A stretch of 45,880 nucleotides of DNA from a filamentous cyanobacterium Phorm 6. Lineage in GTDB: Bacteria; Cyanobacteriota; Cyanobacteriia; Cyanobacteriales; Microcoleaceae. The translations under genes and the position numbers were made by a program. Every line of letters starts with the position of its first letter. Position 1 is the first letter of the stretch. Below, piece after piece: positions 34,325 through 41,254 of this stretch. The stretch covers positions 1 to 45,880 of the forward strand of contig PVWI01000006.1 in assembly GCA_003003725.1 (NCBI GenBank), in the 5' to 3' direction. The notes under the pieces were generated by a model that worked only from the letters and a program-made list of their open reading frames with translations, was not told the origin of the DNA and made no database searches.

Positions 34325-34356
34325 ACATACATCTGAACATATATTCAGATGTATGT
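34325..34356. promoter_or_regulatory. SmtB operator between smtA and smtB
   Basis: The 13-nt arms ACATACATCTGAA (34325-34337) and TTCAGATGTATGT (34344-34356) are perfect complements around CATATA. The TGAA..TTCA core matches the ArsR/SmtB 12-2-12 type site. On the minus strand the -35 hexamer TTGACA (34354-34359) of smtA overlaps the outer arm, so bound repressor would block the promoter. Confidence 0.8.
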
Positions 34357-34405
34357 CAAGGGAATGTAAAAAATCTGTAACAAATGGTGGGCGAATAGCG
34401 CTAAT

Positions 34406-34849
34406 ATGAAAATGAGAATTAAAACCAGCCGATCAAAGATGTCACCAAACTCTGCTGTTAACGGAGCGATAAGTCAGCCTCACCAAGAGAACGATACACC
34501 AACGTGCGATCCCCTGCACGTAGTTGACTGTTCGCGGGTCGGGGACATCCAAACACAAGTGCTCAACACGGCAAAAGCTCAGCGGATGGCAGAGTTTTTC
34601 AGCCTTTTGGGAGATGCGAACCGCTTGCGACTGGTGTCTGTATTGGCAAAACAAGAATTGTGCGTGTGCGATTTGGCCGCCGCTTTGGGCATGAGTGAGT
34701 CAGCAGTATCGCACCAGTTGCGCGCATTGCGGGCGATGCGGTTGGTGAGTTACCGCAAGGTTGGGAGACAAGTTTTTTATAGTTTACTCGATCGGCACGT
34801 TTTGGAACTTTACCGAGCAGTCGCCGAACACTTGGACGAAGAATCTTAA
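34406..34849 (+). CDS. smtB: Zinc-responsive ArsR/SmtB family repressor
   Basis: A winged-helix repressor of 147 residues if it starts at ATG 34406; ATG 34439 is a plausible shorter start. The alpha-5 zinc ligands Asp129, His131, His142 and Glu145 (DRHVLELYRAVAEHLDE) match Asp104, His106, His117 and Glu120 of Synechococcus SmtB in spacing. The N-terminal Cys34/His38 and Cys86 match its alpha-3N site. It also has Cys42 and Cys88, giving ELCVCDLA, the CxC form seen in CadC/ArsR-type cadmium, lead and arsenic sensors. The DNA-recognition helix is SESAVSHQLRALR. Zinc binding should release it from the operator upstream. Confidence 0.94.
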   Translation: MKMRIKTSRSKMSPNSAVNGAISQPHQENDTPTCDPLHVVDCSRVGDIQTQVLNTAKAQRMAEFFSLLGDANRLRLVSVLAKQELCVCDLAAALGMSESAVSHQLRALRAMRLVSYRKVGRQVFYSLLDRHVLELYRAVAEHLDEES

Positions 34850-35069
34850 TTAGTCTATTGACTGTTGACTGTTGCCTGTTGACTGCTGACTGCTGACTGT
34901 TGACTGTTGACTGTTGACTGTTGTCATTGGTGAATTCTGTAGGGGCGAGTTCACCGATATCTATGATGCACATGGACAATACTGATAAACTCGCCCTCCC
35001 CAACCAAAGATTCATGCAAGCGATTATCTGTAAAGGGGCCCTGACTGCCAACCAGGGCTGATCCTAATA
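34850..35069. repeat. CTGTTGA heptamer array and gap between convergent smtB and atx1-like genes
   Basis: About ten CTGTTGA/CTGCTGA units at 34856-34924. The rest (34925-35069) shows no gene; open frames crossing it only read the array. Confidence 0.75.
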
Positions 35070-35270
35070 TTAGGCTTCGAGGACAGTGTGGCCCGTAGCG
35101 ACAACAGCTTGTTTAATTGACTCTTCCGAGGCTTTAGCTTCCACAGTCACAGTCTTAGCCGCTATATCCACATTGATAGAAGCATCGGATTCAACAGTTT
35201 GGATGGCTTTGGTAATTGTATCACCGCAGCCGGAACAGACGATCGAGGGAACATGAAGTTTGAGTGCCAT
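35070..35270 (-). CDS. Atx1-like heavy-metal chaperone (HMA domain)
   Basis: A 66-residue ferredoxin-like HMA domain. The metal motif is CSGC (Cys12 and Cys15), and His61 sits in the loop where Synechocystis Atx1 uses His61 for copper transfer (VVATGHTV). It probably delivers Cu(I) to P1B ATPases of the plasma and thylakoid membranes. Its location next to smtAB also allows a zinc or cadmium role. No strong Shine-Dalgarno is visible. Confidence 0.88.
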   Translation of the reverse strand: MALKLHVPSIVCSGCGDTITKAIQTVESDASINVDIAAKTVTVEAKASEESIKQAVVATGHTVLEA

Positions 35271-35344
35271 AATTAAGAGAAATATTGTAGATGACAGGAT
35301 TGATTCTTCTTTTATATTAATCTAATTTAGGTTTTATATTTGAG

Positions 35345-35453
35345 GCATCGGAGGAAACGGCATTGCCGTTTCCCTACAAATATTTTCGGTTAGGGAAACG
35401 GCACTGCCGTGTCCGGCATCGGAGGAAACGGCATTGCCGTTTCCCTACAAATA
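35345..35453. repeat. Triple GGAAACGGCATTGCCGTTTCC palindrome
   Basis: Two direct copies of GGCATCGGAGGAAACGGCATTGCC..., and between them an inverted copy (GGGAAACGGCACTGCCGTGTCC), all flanked by CCCTAC. The GGCAGTGCCG core also occurs at 19676-19734 and 45500-45524. It directly follows the aroF stop. Confidence 0.85.
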
Positions 35454-36314
35454 TCACCTCAAACTTAATACCTTTGAATGCAAATTAGCATCTGGTACCA
35501 ACCGCCCAACGGCCGCCGCCACAGGCCGCAAACTCGCAACTAAATCTACCATATCTGCTAAAGAAAGAGCTTGCCGCGCGTCTGAAACCGATTTTTCCGG
35601 TTGCGGGTGACACTCAATAATTAACCCGTCAGCACCGCAAGCAACGGCTGCTTTGGCTAGCGGTGCGACTAATTCTCGCTTGCCGGCGGCGTGAGAAGGG
35701 TCTACAATTACTGGCAAATGAGTTAACTGTTTCAGCGCTACTACTGCACCTAAATCCAATACGTTTCGCGTATAGTTGTCGAAGCTGCGGATGCCTCTTT
35801 CGCACAGAACTACATCGGGATTTCCGTGGCTGAGAATGTATTCGGCGGCCATCACAAATTCTTCGATTGTGGCTGATAAACCGCGTTTTAGCAGGACTGG
35901 TTTTCCGGCTTGACCGATCGCCTTTAACAACTCAAAATTCTGCATATTGCGACTACCCACTTGTAGCATATCAGCATAGGTGACCACTGATTCGATTTGG
36001 GCGATCGACATTACCTCCGTTACCACGGGCAAACCGTAACGCCGACTGACATCCGCTAAAATTTCTAGTCCCTCAATTCCCATTCCTTGGAAAGCATAGG
36101 GAGAAGTGCGGGGTTTGTAGACTCCCCCACGCAAGGCTTGCACCGATGTGGTCCAGAGTTCGCTGGCGACTGTTTCCATTTGTTCTGAGCTCTCTACGGT
36201 ACAAGGCCCGCCAATGATTAGCAATTCTGTGCCACCGACTGAGACTGTTTTTGATAGTTCGACAATTGTCTGGTGTTCTGGATGAGATTTGGTGACGAGT
36301 TTGGCATCTAACAT
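35454..36314 (-). CDS. aroF: DAHP synthase (3-deoxy-7-phosphoheptulonate synthase), core-only type I-beta
   Basis: A 286-residue enzyme for the first step of the shikimate pathway, condensing PEP and erythrose 4-phosphate. Signatures are GGPCTVES (metal-binding Cys), YKPRTSPYAFQG, LLKRG, VIVDPSHAAG and IECHPQPEKSVSDA. Only about 30 residues precede the barrel, so it lacks the N-terminal ferredoxin-like or fused chorismate mutase domain that confers feedback inhibition in many I-beta enzymes. ATG 36314 has CAGGAAA upstream; the longer open frame to 36401 would run through a terminator hairpin. Expression probably depends on the two attenuators upstream. Confidence 0.93.
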   Translation of the reverse strand: MLDAKLVTKSHPEHQTIVELSKTVSVGGTELLIIGGPCTVESSEQMETVASELWTTSVQALRGGVYKPRTSPYAFQGMGIEGLEILADVSRRYGLPVVTEVMSIAQIESVVTYADMLQVGSRNMQNFELLKAIGQAGKPVLLKRGLSATIEEFVMAAEYILSHGNPDVVLCERGIRSFDNYTRNVLDLGAVVALKQLTHLPVIVDPSHAAGKRELVAPLAKAAVACGADGLIIECHPQPEKSVSDARQALSLADMVDLVASLRPVAAAVGRLVPDANLHSKVLSLR

Positions 36315-36344
36315 GAGAGTATTTTCCTGATAAATTAGGTGGTT

Positions 36345-36383
36345 GACAACAAAAAACCCGGAACTTTTAAGGAGTTCCGGGTT
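36345..36383 (-). terminator. Attenuator terminator 2 (aroF leader)
   Basis: The minus-strand hairpin AACCCGGAACT-(7 nt)-AGTTCCGGGTT (36373-36383 and 36355-36365) is followed by a T-rich run, a classical Rho-independent terminator 31 bases before the aroF start codon. Its upstream arm (ACCCGGAACTCC) can alternatively pair with GGAGCTCTGGGT at 36410-36421, inside leader peptide 2, with one mismatch and one G-U pair. That alternative would abolish the terminator. Confidence 0.85.
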
Positions 36384-36407
36384 GGCGCGAAAAGACAGCA
36401 CGACAAT

Positions 36408-36470
36408 TTACCCAGAGCTCCTGTGGGGCCAAAAATAAAAGCCGTAGTACCAGTTAGTGGATAGTGTCAT
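36408..36470 (-). CDS. Leader peptide 2 of the aroF attenuator (20 residues)
   Basis: ATG to TAA encodes MTLSTNWYYGFYFWPHRSSG. Seven of eight consecutive residues (7-14) are Trp, Tyr or Phe, the expected sensor for charged aromatic tRNAs. The last five codons form the 5' strand of the candidate antiterminator. A ribosome reaching the stop would cover it and let terminator 2 form; a ribosome stalled at the aromatic codons would expose it. No Shine-Dalgarno is obvious. Confidence 0.8.
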   Translation of the reverse strand: MTLSTNWYYGFYFWPHRSSG

Positions 36471-36515
36471 TGCTGTTTTCGCTTGTAGTTGATTTGTGGT
36501 TGAGAAAAAAGCTAG

Positions 36516-36549
36516 AAAAAAACAAAACCGCAGGTGTTAGTCTGCGGTT
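36516..36549 (-). terminator. Attenuator terminator 1 (aroF leader)
   Basis: The minus-strand hairpin AACCGCAG-(8 nt)-CTGCGGTT (36542-36549 and 36526-36533) is followed by TTGTTTTTTT. The first three bases of its upstream arm are shared with the 3' strand of a perfect 11-bp pairing (GTTCGCCCGGA at 36583-36593 with 36547-36557). That pairing begins inside the last codons of leader peptide 1. Confidence 0.8.
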
Positions 36550-36578
36550 CGCCCGGATGTTCACAGTGAATTATCAAT

Positions 36579-36635
36579 TCACTCCGGGCGAACTTCAGGA
36601 TGCCAAAAATAAAAATAGCTGTTGGTTGTGAACAT
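36579..36635 (-). CDS. Leader peptide 1 of the aroF attenuator (18 residues)
   Basis: ATG to TGA encodes MFTTNSYFYFWHPEVRPE, with Tyr-Phe-Tyr-Phe-Trp at residues 7-11. Its last codons (Val-Arg-Pro-Glu) are the 5' strand of an 11-bp pairing that competes with the base of terminator 1. The start segment ATGTTCACA is also complementary to TGTGAACAT, 70 bases downstream in the loop of that hairpin. It lies about 40 bases after the predicted transcription start. Confidence 0.78.
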   Translation of the reverse strand: MFTTNSYFYFWHPEVRPE

Positions 36636-36680
36636 TAGTAAAGCGGAGGGATTTGTGGATTAAACACAATACTGATTCAA

Positions 36681-36709
36681 AACATAGCACAGATGAATAG
36701 TAATGTCAA
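36681..36709 (-). promoter_or_regulatory. Promoter of the aroF leader transcript
   Basis: On the minus strand, TTGACA (36704-36709), a 17-nt spacer and TATGTT (36681-36686) form a near-consensus promoter. Transcription would begin near 36674, giving a leader of roughly 360 nt before aroF with two peptides and two terminators. Confidence 0.75.
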
Positions 36710-36737
36710 GCTATTTTTAGCAAAAGAGTCTATCTAC

Positions 36738-37709
36738 CTAATTTTGTGGAACAATCTGCTGCTTAAACTCAAATACATTGGGATTTTTCGGATCGTAAAA
36801 AGCCCGCAACCAATGCACGTTTGGAGAACCAAAAGTTTCAACTCTGGTAAAATTTTTAAGTCTGGGGAGTTGAGTTTCGTCTGTAAAACGGGGTAAAGGT
36901 TTATCGATGCGGAAGTAGTGAGTATCACCGTGTACGAAGACAACTTGTCCTGAAAAATTGCGCGTCTCGGCTTCCAAAGTTGCTATAAAATCGTTGTAGC
37001 CGCTTCTTCTTTTGTCCGTCGGATCGAGTTCAAATCCGGGATTTGCTTGGGCGATCAACATGATTCCTTTGCTTTTGTCGCGTTTGGCTAAGGCAAAACA
37101 TTCTTTAATCCAAGCTAAGTTAGCTGAATTGCGATCGGCATATTCTAAATCGTCCTCGGGAGTGCGGCCAAAATTGTTGTTGCTTCCGGGCATATTAATC
37201 CCAGAAAACACAATACCATGATAAATCCAGCGGACATTTTCGCGGTATTTAGCAAACTGTGGAATTTCGCTTTGGCGGGTGAGAGTCAAAGTGCGCTTTC
37301 CCTGACTTTGACTACCTTGACTAAAAATTTCCCGCAGTTTAGCAAGTCTTTCTATCGGTTTGTAATTGCCTTGACGGTAACAGTCAGTCCATTCATTGTC
37401 ACCGTAAATTAGAATAAACGGCATCTCGAAATTTTGAAATAACTGCTGGCGGCTGACAAAAGTTGCATCATCGCAGAGAGTCCCACCGCTTTTGATATCG
37501 CCGTTGTGGACAACAAACGCTGAGGGCGATCGATTGATATCTGCAATCAAATTCGGAAACTTTGCTTCTTGTTCTGCACTGTAGGGCAAATCGCCAATTA
37601 AAGCAAATTCAAAAGGTTTATCTGCCGAACTTTGGGCGTAACTTAAAGTACCTAAACCGATCACCGATACAAAAATTATAAATCCAACAATTAAAGATTT
37701 TTTAATCAT
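36738..37709 (-). CDS. Exported metallophosphoesterase
   Basis: A 323-residue protein with a signal peptide (MIKKSLIVGFIIFVSVIGLGTLSYAQ). It has calcineurin-like phosphoesterase motifs: IGDLPYS (Asp40), NGDIKSGG (Asp71), YGDNEWTD (Asn105) and VHGDTHYF near the C-terminus. The His after GD in the last motif is shifted from the usual GHxH, so activity is likely but the substrate is unknown. ATG 37709 is chosen because the longer frame only adds a non-signal extension. It ends 29 bases before the aroF promoter and is probably its own unit. Confidence 0.87.
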   Translation of the reverse strand: MIKKSLIVGFIIFVSVIGLGTLSYAQSSADKPFEFALIGDLPYSAEQEAKFPNLIADINRSPSAFVVHNGDIKSGGTLCDDATFVSRQQLFQNFEMPFILIYGDNEWTDCYRQGNYKPIERLAKLREIFSQGSQSQGKRTLTLTRQSEIPQFAKYRENVRWIYHGIVFSGINMPGSNNNFGRTPEDDLEYADRNSANLAWIKECFALAKRDKSKGIMLIAQANPGFELDPTDKRRSGYNDFIATLEAETRNFSGQVVFVHGDTHYFRIDKPLPRFTDETQLPRLKNFTRVETFGSPNVHWLRAFYDPKNPNVFEFKQQIVPQN

Positions 37710-37835
37710 TTTTAAAAATTGGTATAAATATCGATTACTGATGATACCATAAACACGATAAACTATAACAGTAGTAAGGTGTGCCATAAGCACCCTACAA
37801 ATAGAATCTGTGCGTAATTCCTATATAATTAAATT

Positions 37836-39038
37836 ATGAAATTTCGCGTCACGCTCTCAATAATAGTCTTTTTTGTGATTGGTGGCTGCAATGTCCAGCC
37901 TCCAAAAAATAACACCCAGCGTACAGAAAGTCAAGCACCAATTGCAGCCGCTGTTCGCGTGAAACCAAAGCCGGAAATCAAAGAAGCAACATTAATCGCT
38001 GTCGGCGACATTATGATGCACAGTACCCAAACGCGATCGGGCTACGATGCAAAACGCCAAACATACAACTTTGACAGTTTTTTCACACCAGTTAAGAATA
38101 TCCTGTCAAAAGGCGATTGGGTAATCGGAAATCTCGAAACACCTTTAGCGGGCGAGGATGCGGGCGGATATACGGGATATCCGCTATTTAACGCACCGGC
38201 TGAATTGGCGGATGCTGCTAAAAAAGCTGGATTTAATATCTTGACAACGGCTAACAATCATGCTTTGGATAGGGGAGAAAAAGGAGTAATTAGGACGATC
38301 GCCAATTTGCGCGATCGCAAAATTCCTTCCACAGGAACAGCCGGATCTGTCGCTGAGGCTTCACGCACTTTAATCAGCACCAAAAACAACATTTCACTAG
38401 CCATTCTCGCTTATACCTATGGCACAAACGGCATTCCCATACCTCAAGGCAAAGATTATTTAGTTTCGCTAATCGATGAAAAAAAGATCATCAAAGATAT
38501 TGCCAAAGCGCGAAAACAAGGAGCGGATATTGTGACAATTTCCCTGCACTTCGGCGATGAATATCAGCGACAGCCAAACCCCCAACAAAAACAATTAGTT
38601 GAAAACCTTTTAAAAGCAGGCGCAGACATTATTCTGGGTAGTCATCCCCACGTCGTTCAACCTTACAAAATATTTAAATTTTCGGGCAAAAATGGCAAAA
38701 CTAGAAAGGCTGTTGCAATTTATTCGATGGGAAACTTCATTTCCGGTCAGACGAAAGATTATACAGACTTAGGCGTAATATTTCAAGTAAGTATTCGCAA
38801 GAGATTTCCCGAAAAAACCACAGAGATTACCAGCATCAAAACAATTCCAACTTGGGTACACCGCTACACTCTAAATAATAAAACTAACTATCGCATTTTG
38901 CCGTTAGAAACAACTATCAGTCAGAAAAAAGACTCGCTGTTGGCAACTTCCCAGTATCCAGTATTAAAAGGATATTTACAAGAAATGAACAATCATCTTA
39001 ACTCATTGAACAGCACTCCGAAAAAATCCCTCAAGTAG
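37836..39038 (+). CDS. CapA/PgsA-like lipoprotein
   Basis: A 400-residue protein with lipobox VIGGC (Cys18). The metallophosphatase-like CapA fold shows VGDIMMH, IGNLETPLAG, NILTTANNHALDRGEKG, SLHFGDEYQ and LGSHPHVVQPYK, then YSMGNFIS. The family was named for poly-gamma-glutamate capsule synthesis, but most cyanobacterial members have no capsule operon and may act on cell-envelope polymers. It is divergent from the exported phosphoesterase, with a 126-base gap. Confidence 0.9.
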   Translation: MKFRVTLSIIVFFVIGGCNVQPPKNNTQRTESQAPIAAAVRVKPKPEIKEATLIAVGDIMMHSTQTRSGYDAKRQTYNFDSFFTPVKNILSKGDWVIGNLETPLAGEDAGGYTGYPLFNAPAELADAAKKAGFNILTTANNHALDRGEKGVIRTIANLRDRKIPSTGTAGSVAEASRTLISTKNNISLAILAYTYGTNGIPIPQGKDYLVSLIDEKKIIKDIAKARKQGADIVTISLHFGDEYQRQPNPQQKQLVENLLKAGADIILGSHPHVVQPYKIFKFSGKNGKTRKAVAIYSMGNFISGQTKDYTDLGVIFQVSIRKRFPEKTTEITSIKTIPTWVHRYTLNNKTNYRILPLETTISQKKDSLLATSQYPVLKGYLQEMNNHLNSLNSTPKKSLK

Positions 39039-39210
39039 GTTCGTAGTGAGGACTTCAGTCCTTCTTTAGACAGGTTCGTAGTGAGGACTTCAGTCCTTCT
39101 TTAGACAGGTTCGTAGTGAGGACTTCAGTCCTTCTTGATGCGGACTAATAGGTTCGTAGTGAGGACTTCAGTCCTTCTTGATGCGGACTAAAGTCCTCAC
39201 TACAAACCTG
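39037..39210. repeat. Tandem array of AGGTTCGTAGTGAGGACTTCAG units
   Basis: Four copies of a unit starting AGGTTCGTAGTGAGG at 39037, 39072, 39107 and 39149/39150 (periods 35, 35 and about 43), closed by an inverted partial copy (GGACTAAAGTCCTCACTACAAACCT). It begins two bases before the end of the CapA gene, so the stop codon TAG is part of the first unit. Confidence 0.88.
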
Positions 39211-39276
39211 CTTCTGCACAAAAAAATAAAATTGTGTAAGGTGCGCACTGCGCTACAATTAACAATTAACAATTAA

Positions 39277-40041
39277 CTACTGACTAATCAGCCAAGAAAT
39301 CGCTCCTTCCACATCAGCAACCTGCTCGACATCGGGAATCGGCGGCCGCTGCACCATCACAACCGGAATTCCCATTTCCCTCGCGGCGATAATTTTGGCA
39401 TAAGTAGCAGCACCGCCGCTGTTTTTGCTAACAATTGTATCAATGTGATATTCCAGTAGCAATTGCCGTTCGTCTTCCAATGAAAAAGGCCCCCTTGCTA
39501 ATAACAATTTACCGTTAGGAACCGGAGTATTTGGTGCAGGAGGGTCGATCGCCCGCATCAAAAACCACATAACATCCAAACCCGCAAAGGCAGCCAATTC
39601 CTGCCTCCCAATGGTCAAAAACACGCGCTGAGACTGCGCTGATAAAGCCGTTGCAGCCTCAGAGTGGCTGGCGACTTCAATCCAGCGATCGCCCTCCACC
39701 ATCTCCCAAGCTGGGCGCACCAGCATCAAATAGGGGATATTGCACTCAGCAGCAGCAACCGCAGCATTGGCAGAAATCTGATCCGCAAACGGATGAGTTG
39801 CATCAATCAACAAGTCGATCGGGCGATCCTCTCCGAGGGCTGCGCTAACGAGCAAAAACGCCACCAGCCCAGCCACCCCGCCAAACCCCCCAATTCGCAC
39901 CGTACCCATTTTTGGGGTCAAAGGCTGCTTAGTCCGTCCTGCTAGCGAAGATACGACCTCAATGTCAGCGATTTGAGATGCTCTTATAGCAAGGAAAGCA
40001 GCATCCCCCGTTCCACCCAAAATTAGCAAGCGTTTTTTCAC
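39277..40041 (-). CDS. cobK: Precorrin-6A / cobalt-precorrin-6A reductase
   Basis: A 254-residue NAD(P)H-dependent reductase of corrin-ring synthesis. The nucleotide-binding N-terminus is KKRLLILGGTGDAAFLA; other signatures are DLLIDATHPFADQISANA, FLTIGRQEL, LLARGPFSLEDE and IVSKNSGGAATYAKI. GTG 40041 is chosen because AAGGA precedes it and the longer frame upstream runs through a dispersed repeat (TCTGCGGAGGCAGG). It stands alone with no other cob genes beside it and no second cobalamin riboswitch in front. Confidence 0.92.
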   Translation of the reverse strand: MKKRLLILGGTGDAAFLAIRASQIADIEVVSSLAGRTKQPLTPKMGTVRIGGFGGVAGLVAFLLVSAALGEDRPIDLLIDATHPFADQISANAAVAAAECNIPYLMLVRPAWEMVEGDRWIEVASHSEAATALSAQSQRVFLTIGRQELAAFAGLDVMWFLMRAIDPPAPNTPVPNGKLLLARGPFSLEDERQLLLEYHIDTIVSKNSGGAATYAKIIAAREMGIPVVMVQRPPIPDVEQVADVEGAISWLISQ

Positions 40042-40160
40042 AAAAATATCCTTAAGGGTTCTACAATCTGCGGAGGCAGGTGAGTGCCTGTGTAGTCGCG
40101 ACTTAAGCCGCCGAGGCTTTTCAAACATCCTCTAACAAACACTCACACTTTCGGTTAATA

Positions 40161-41012
40161 ATGTATTCAGTAAAGTTTAAACTACCAACATCTATGATGC
40201 GATCGCTCTTGAGATTTTTTACAGTATTAATTTTCACCGGGTTAGTTTGCTTCGGAAATATCATGCCCGCAGCAGCACAAGTTGAGACTACAAATATTAC
40301 CGATCCTCAACAGGAATTAGGAGAACTAATTCAAAAAGCTTTTGAAGCCACAAATGAAGGCAAATTTCCCAGCGCTGAAAAGGTTTGGACAGAGATAATT
40401 GAAAAATTTCCCGAACAAGCCGCCGCTTGGAGCAACCGAGGCAATTCTAGAGTAAGCCAAAACAAGCTAGAAGCAGCAATTTCTGACTACGAAAAGGCAA
40501 TGGAACTAGCTCCAAATGCCCCCGATCCATACTTGAATCGCGGTACAGCATTAGAAGGTTTAGGACGCTGGTCAGAAGCGATCGCCGACTACAACCACGT
40601 GCTAGAATTAGAGCCGAAAGATCCAGCAGCCTACAACAACCGAGGCAACGCCGAAGCAGGTTTAGGACAATGGAAAACAGCAATTGCCGACTACAGCAAA
40701 GCCTTTGAATTAGCGCCGGAATACGCCTTTGCGCGCGCCAACCACGCCCTCGCACTTTATCAAAATGGGCAACCTAAAGAAGCAATTCGCAATATGAAAA
40801 ATATCGTCCGCAGATATCCTCAATTTGCCGACATGAGAGCCGCCCTCACCGCCTGTCTTTGGGAAGCCGGAGATCGCGGTGAAGCTGAGAGCAATTGGGT
40901 AGCCGCAGTCGGCCTCGATTCCCGCTACAAAGACCTCGATTGGGTTGCGAAAACCCGTCGCTGGCCGCCAGTTGTAGTCAGCGCCTTAGACAAATTCTTG
41001 AACTTGAAATAG
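40161..41012 (+). CDS. Secreted TPR-repeat protein
   Basis: A 283-residue protein with a signal peptide (MRSLLRFFTVLIFTGLVCFGNIMPAAAQ). About five tetratricopeptide repeats follow (AAAWSNRGNSRVSQNKLEAAISDYEKAMELAPNAPDPYLNRG and similar). The C-terminus (LDWVAKTRRWPPVVVSALDKFL) is often conserved in cyanobacterial lumenal or periplasmic TPR proteins. It probably scaffolds complexes. ATG 40161 is the longest start; ATG 40194 would give a more standard signal peptide. Confidence 0.85.
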   Translation: MYSVKFKLPTSMMRSLLRFFTVLIFTGLVCFGNIMPAAAQVETTNITDPQQELGELIQKAFEATNEGKFPSAEKVWTEIIEKFPEQAAAWSNRGNSRVSQNKLEAAISDYEKAMELAPNAPDPYLNRGTALEGLGRWSEAIADYNHVLELEPKDPAAYNNRGNAEAGLGQWKTAIADYSKAFELAPEYAFARANHALALYQNGQPKEAIRNMKNIVRRYPQFADMRAALTACLWEAGDRGEAESNWVAAVGLDSRYKDLDWVAKTRRWPPVVVSALDKFLNLK

Positions 41013-41024
41013 ATCGGACATACG

Positions 41025-41254
41025 GTTGAAACCGCGTCTATACAAACAAAACCTGCCTCCGCAGGTTGAATATCAAAGGGTTAAAATTATGTTATATTCT
41101 TGAGTCCGCGGAGGCGGACATCGTTTGTGTAGGCGCGGTTTAAACCGCCACTTGAGTCCGCGGAGGCGGACATCGTTTGTGTAGACGCGGTTTAAACCGC
41201 CACTTGAGTCCGCGGAGGCGGACATCGTTTATGTAGACGCGGTTTAAACCGCCG
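41025..41254. repeat. Composite palindrome with three 52-bp tandem repeats
   Basis: Tandem units start CTTGAGTCCGCGGAGGCGGA at 41099, 41151 and 41203, each ending with GGTTTAAACCGCC. A variant half (AAACCTGCCTCCGCAGGTTGAA) lies upstream at 41048-41072. The units are more than 90% identical, indicating recent expansion. The third copy provides the stop codon of the following minus-strand gene. Confidence 0.9.

Noticed and set aside
34599-35051. 150-residue minus-strand frame overlapping smtB
   Set aside because: It runs antisense through smtB and then through the heptamer array (NSQQSTVNSQQS), with no independent support.
39037-39210. Possible CRISPR array
   Set aside because: The spacing between repeats is essentially zero and the units themselves are tandem and palindromic; there are no unique spacers and no cas genes.
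39277-40128. Longer CobK start at 40128
   Set aside because: The extension reads through a dispersed repeat; GTG 40041 has AAGGA upstream and begins exactly at the conserved nucleotide-binding segment.
41099-41254. Possible CRISPR array of 52-bp units
   Set aside because: Contiguous near-identical tandem units without spacers; a dispersed palindrome family explains it.
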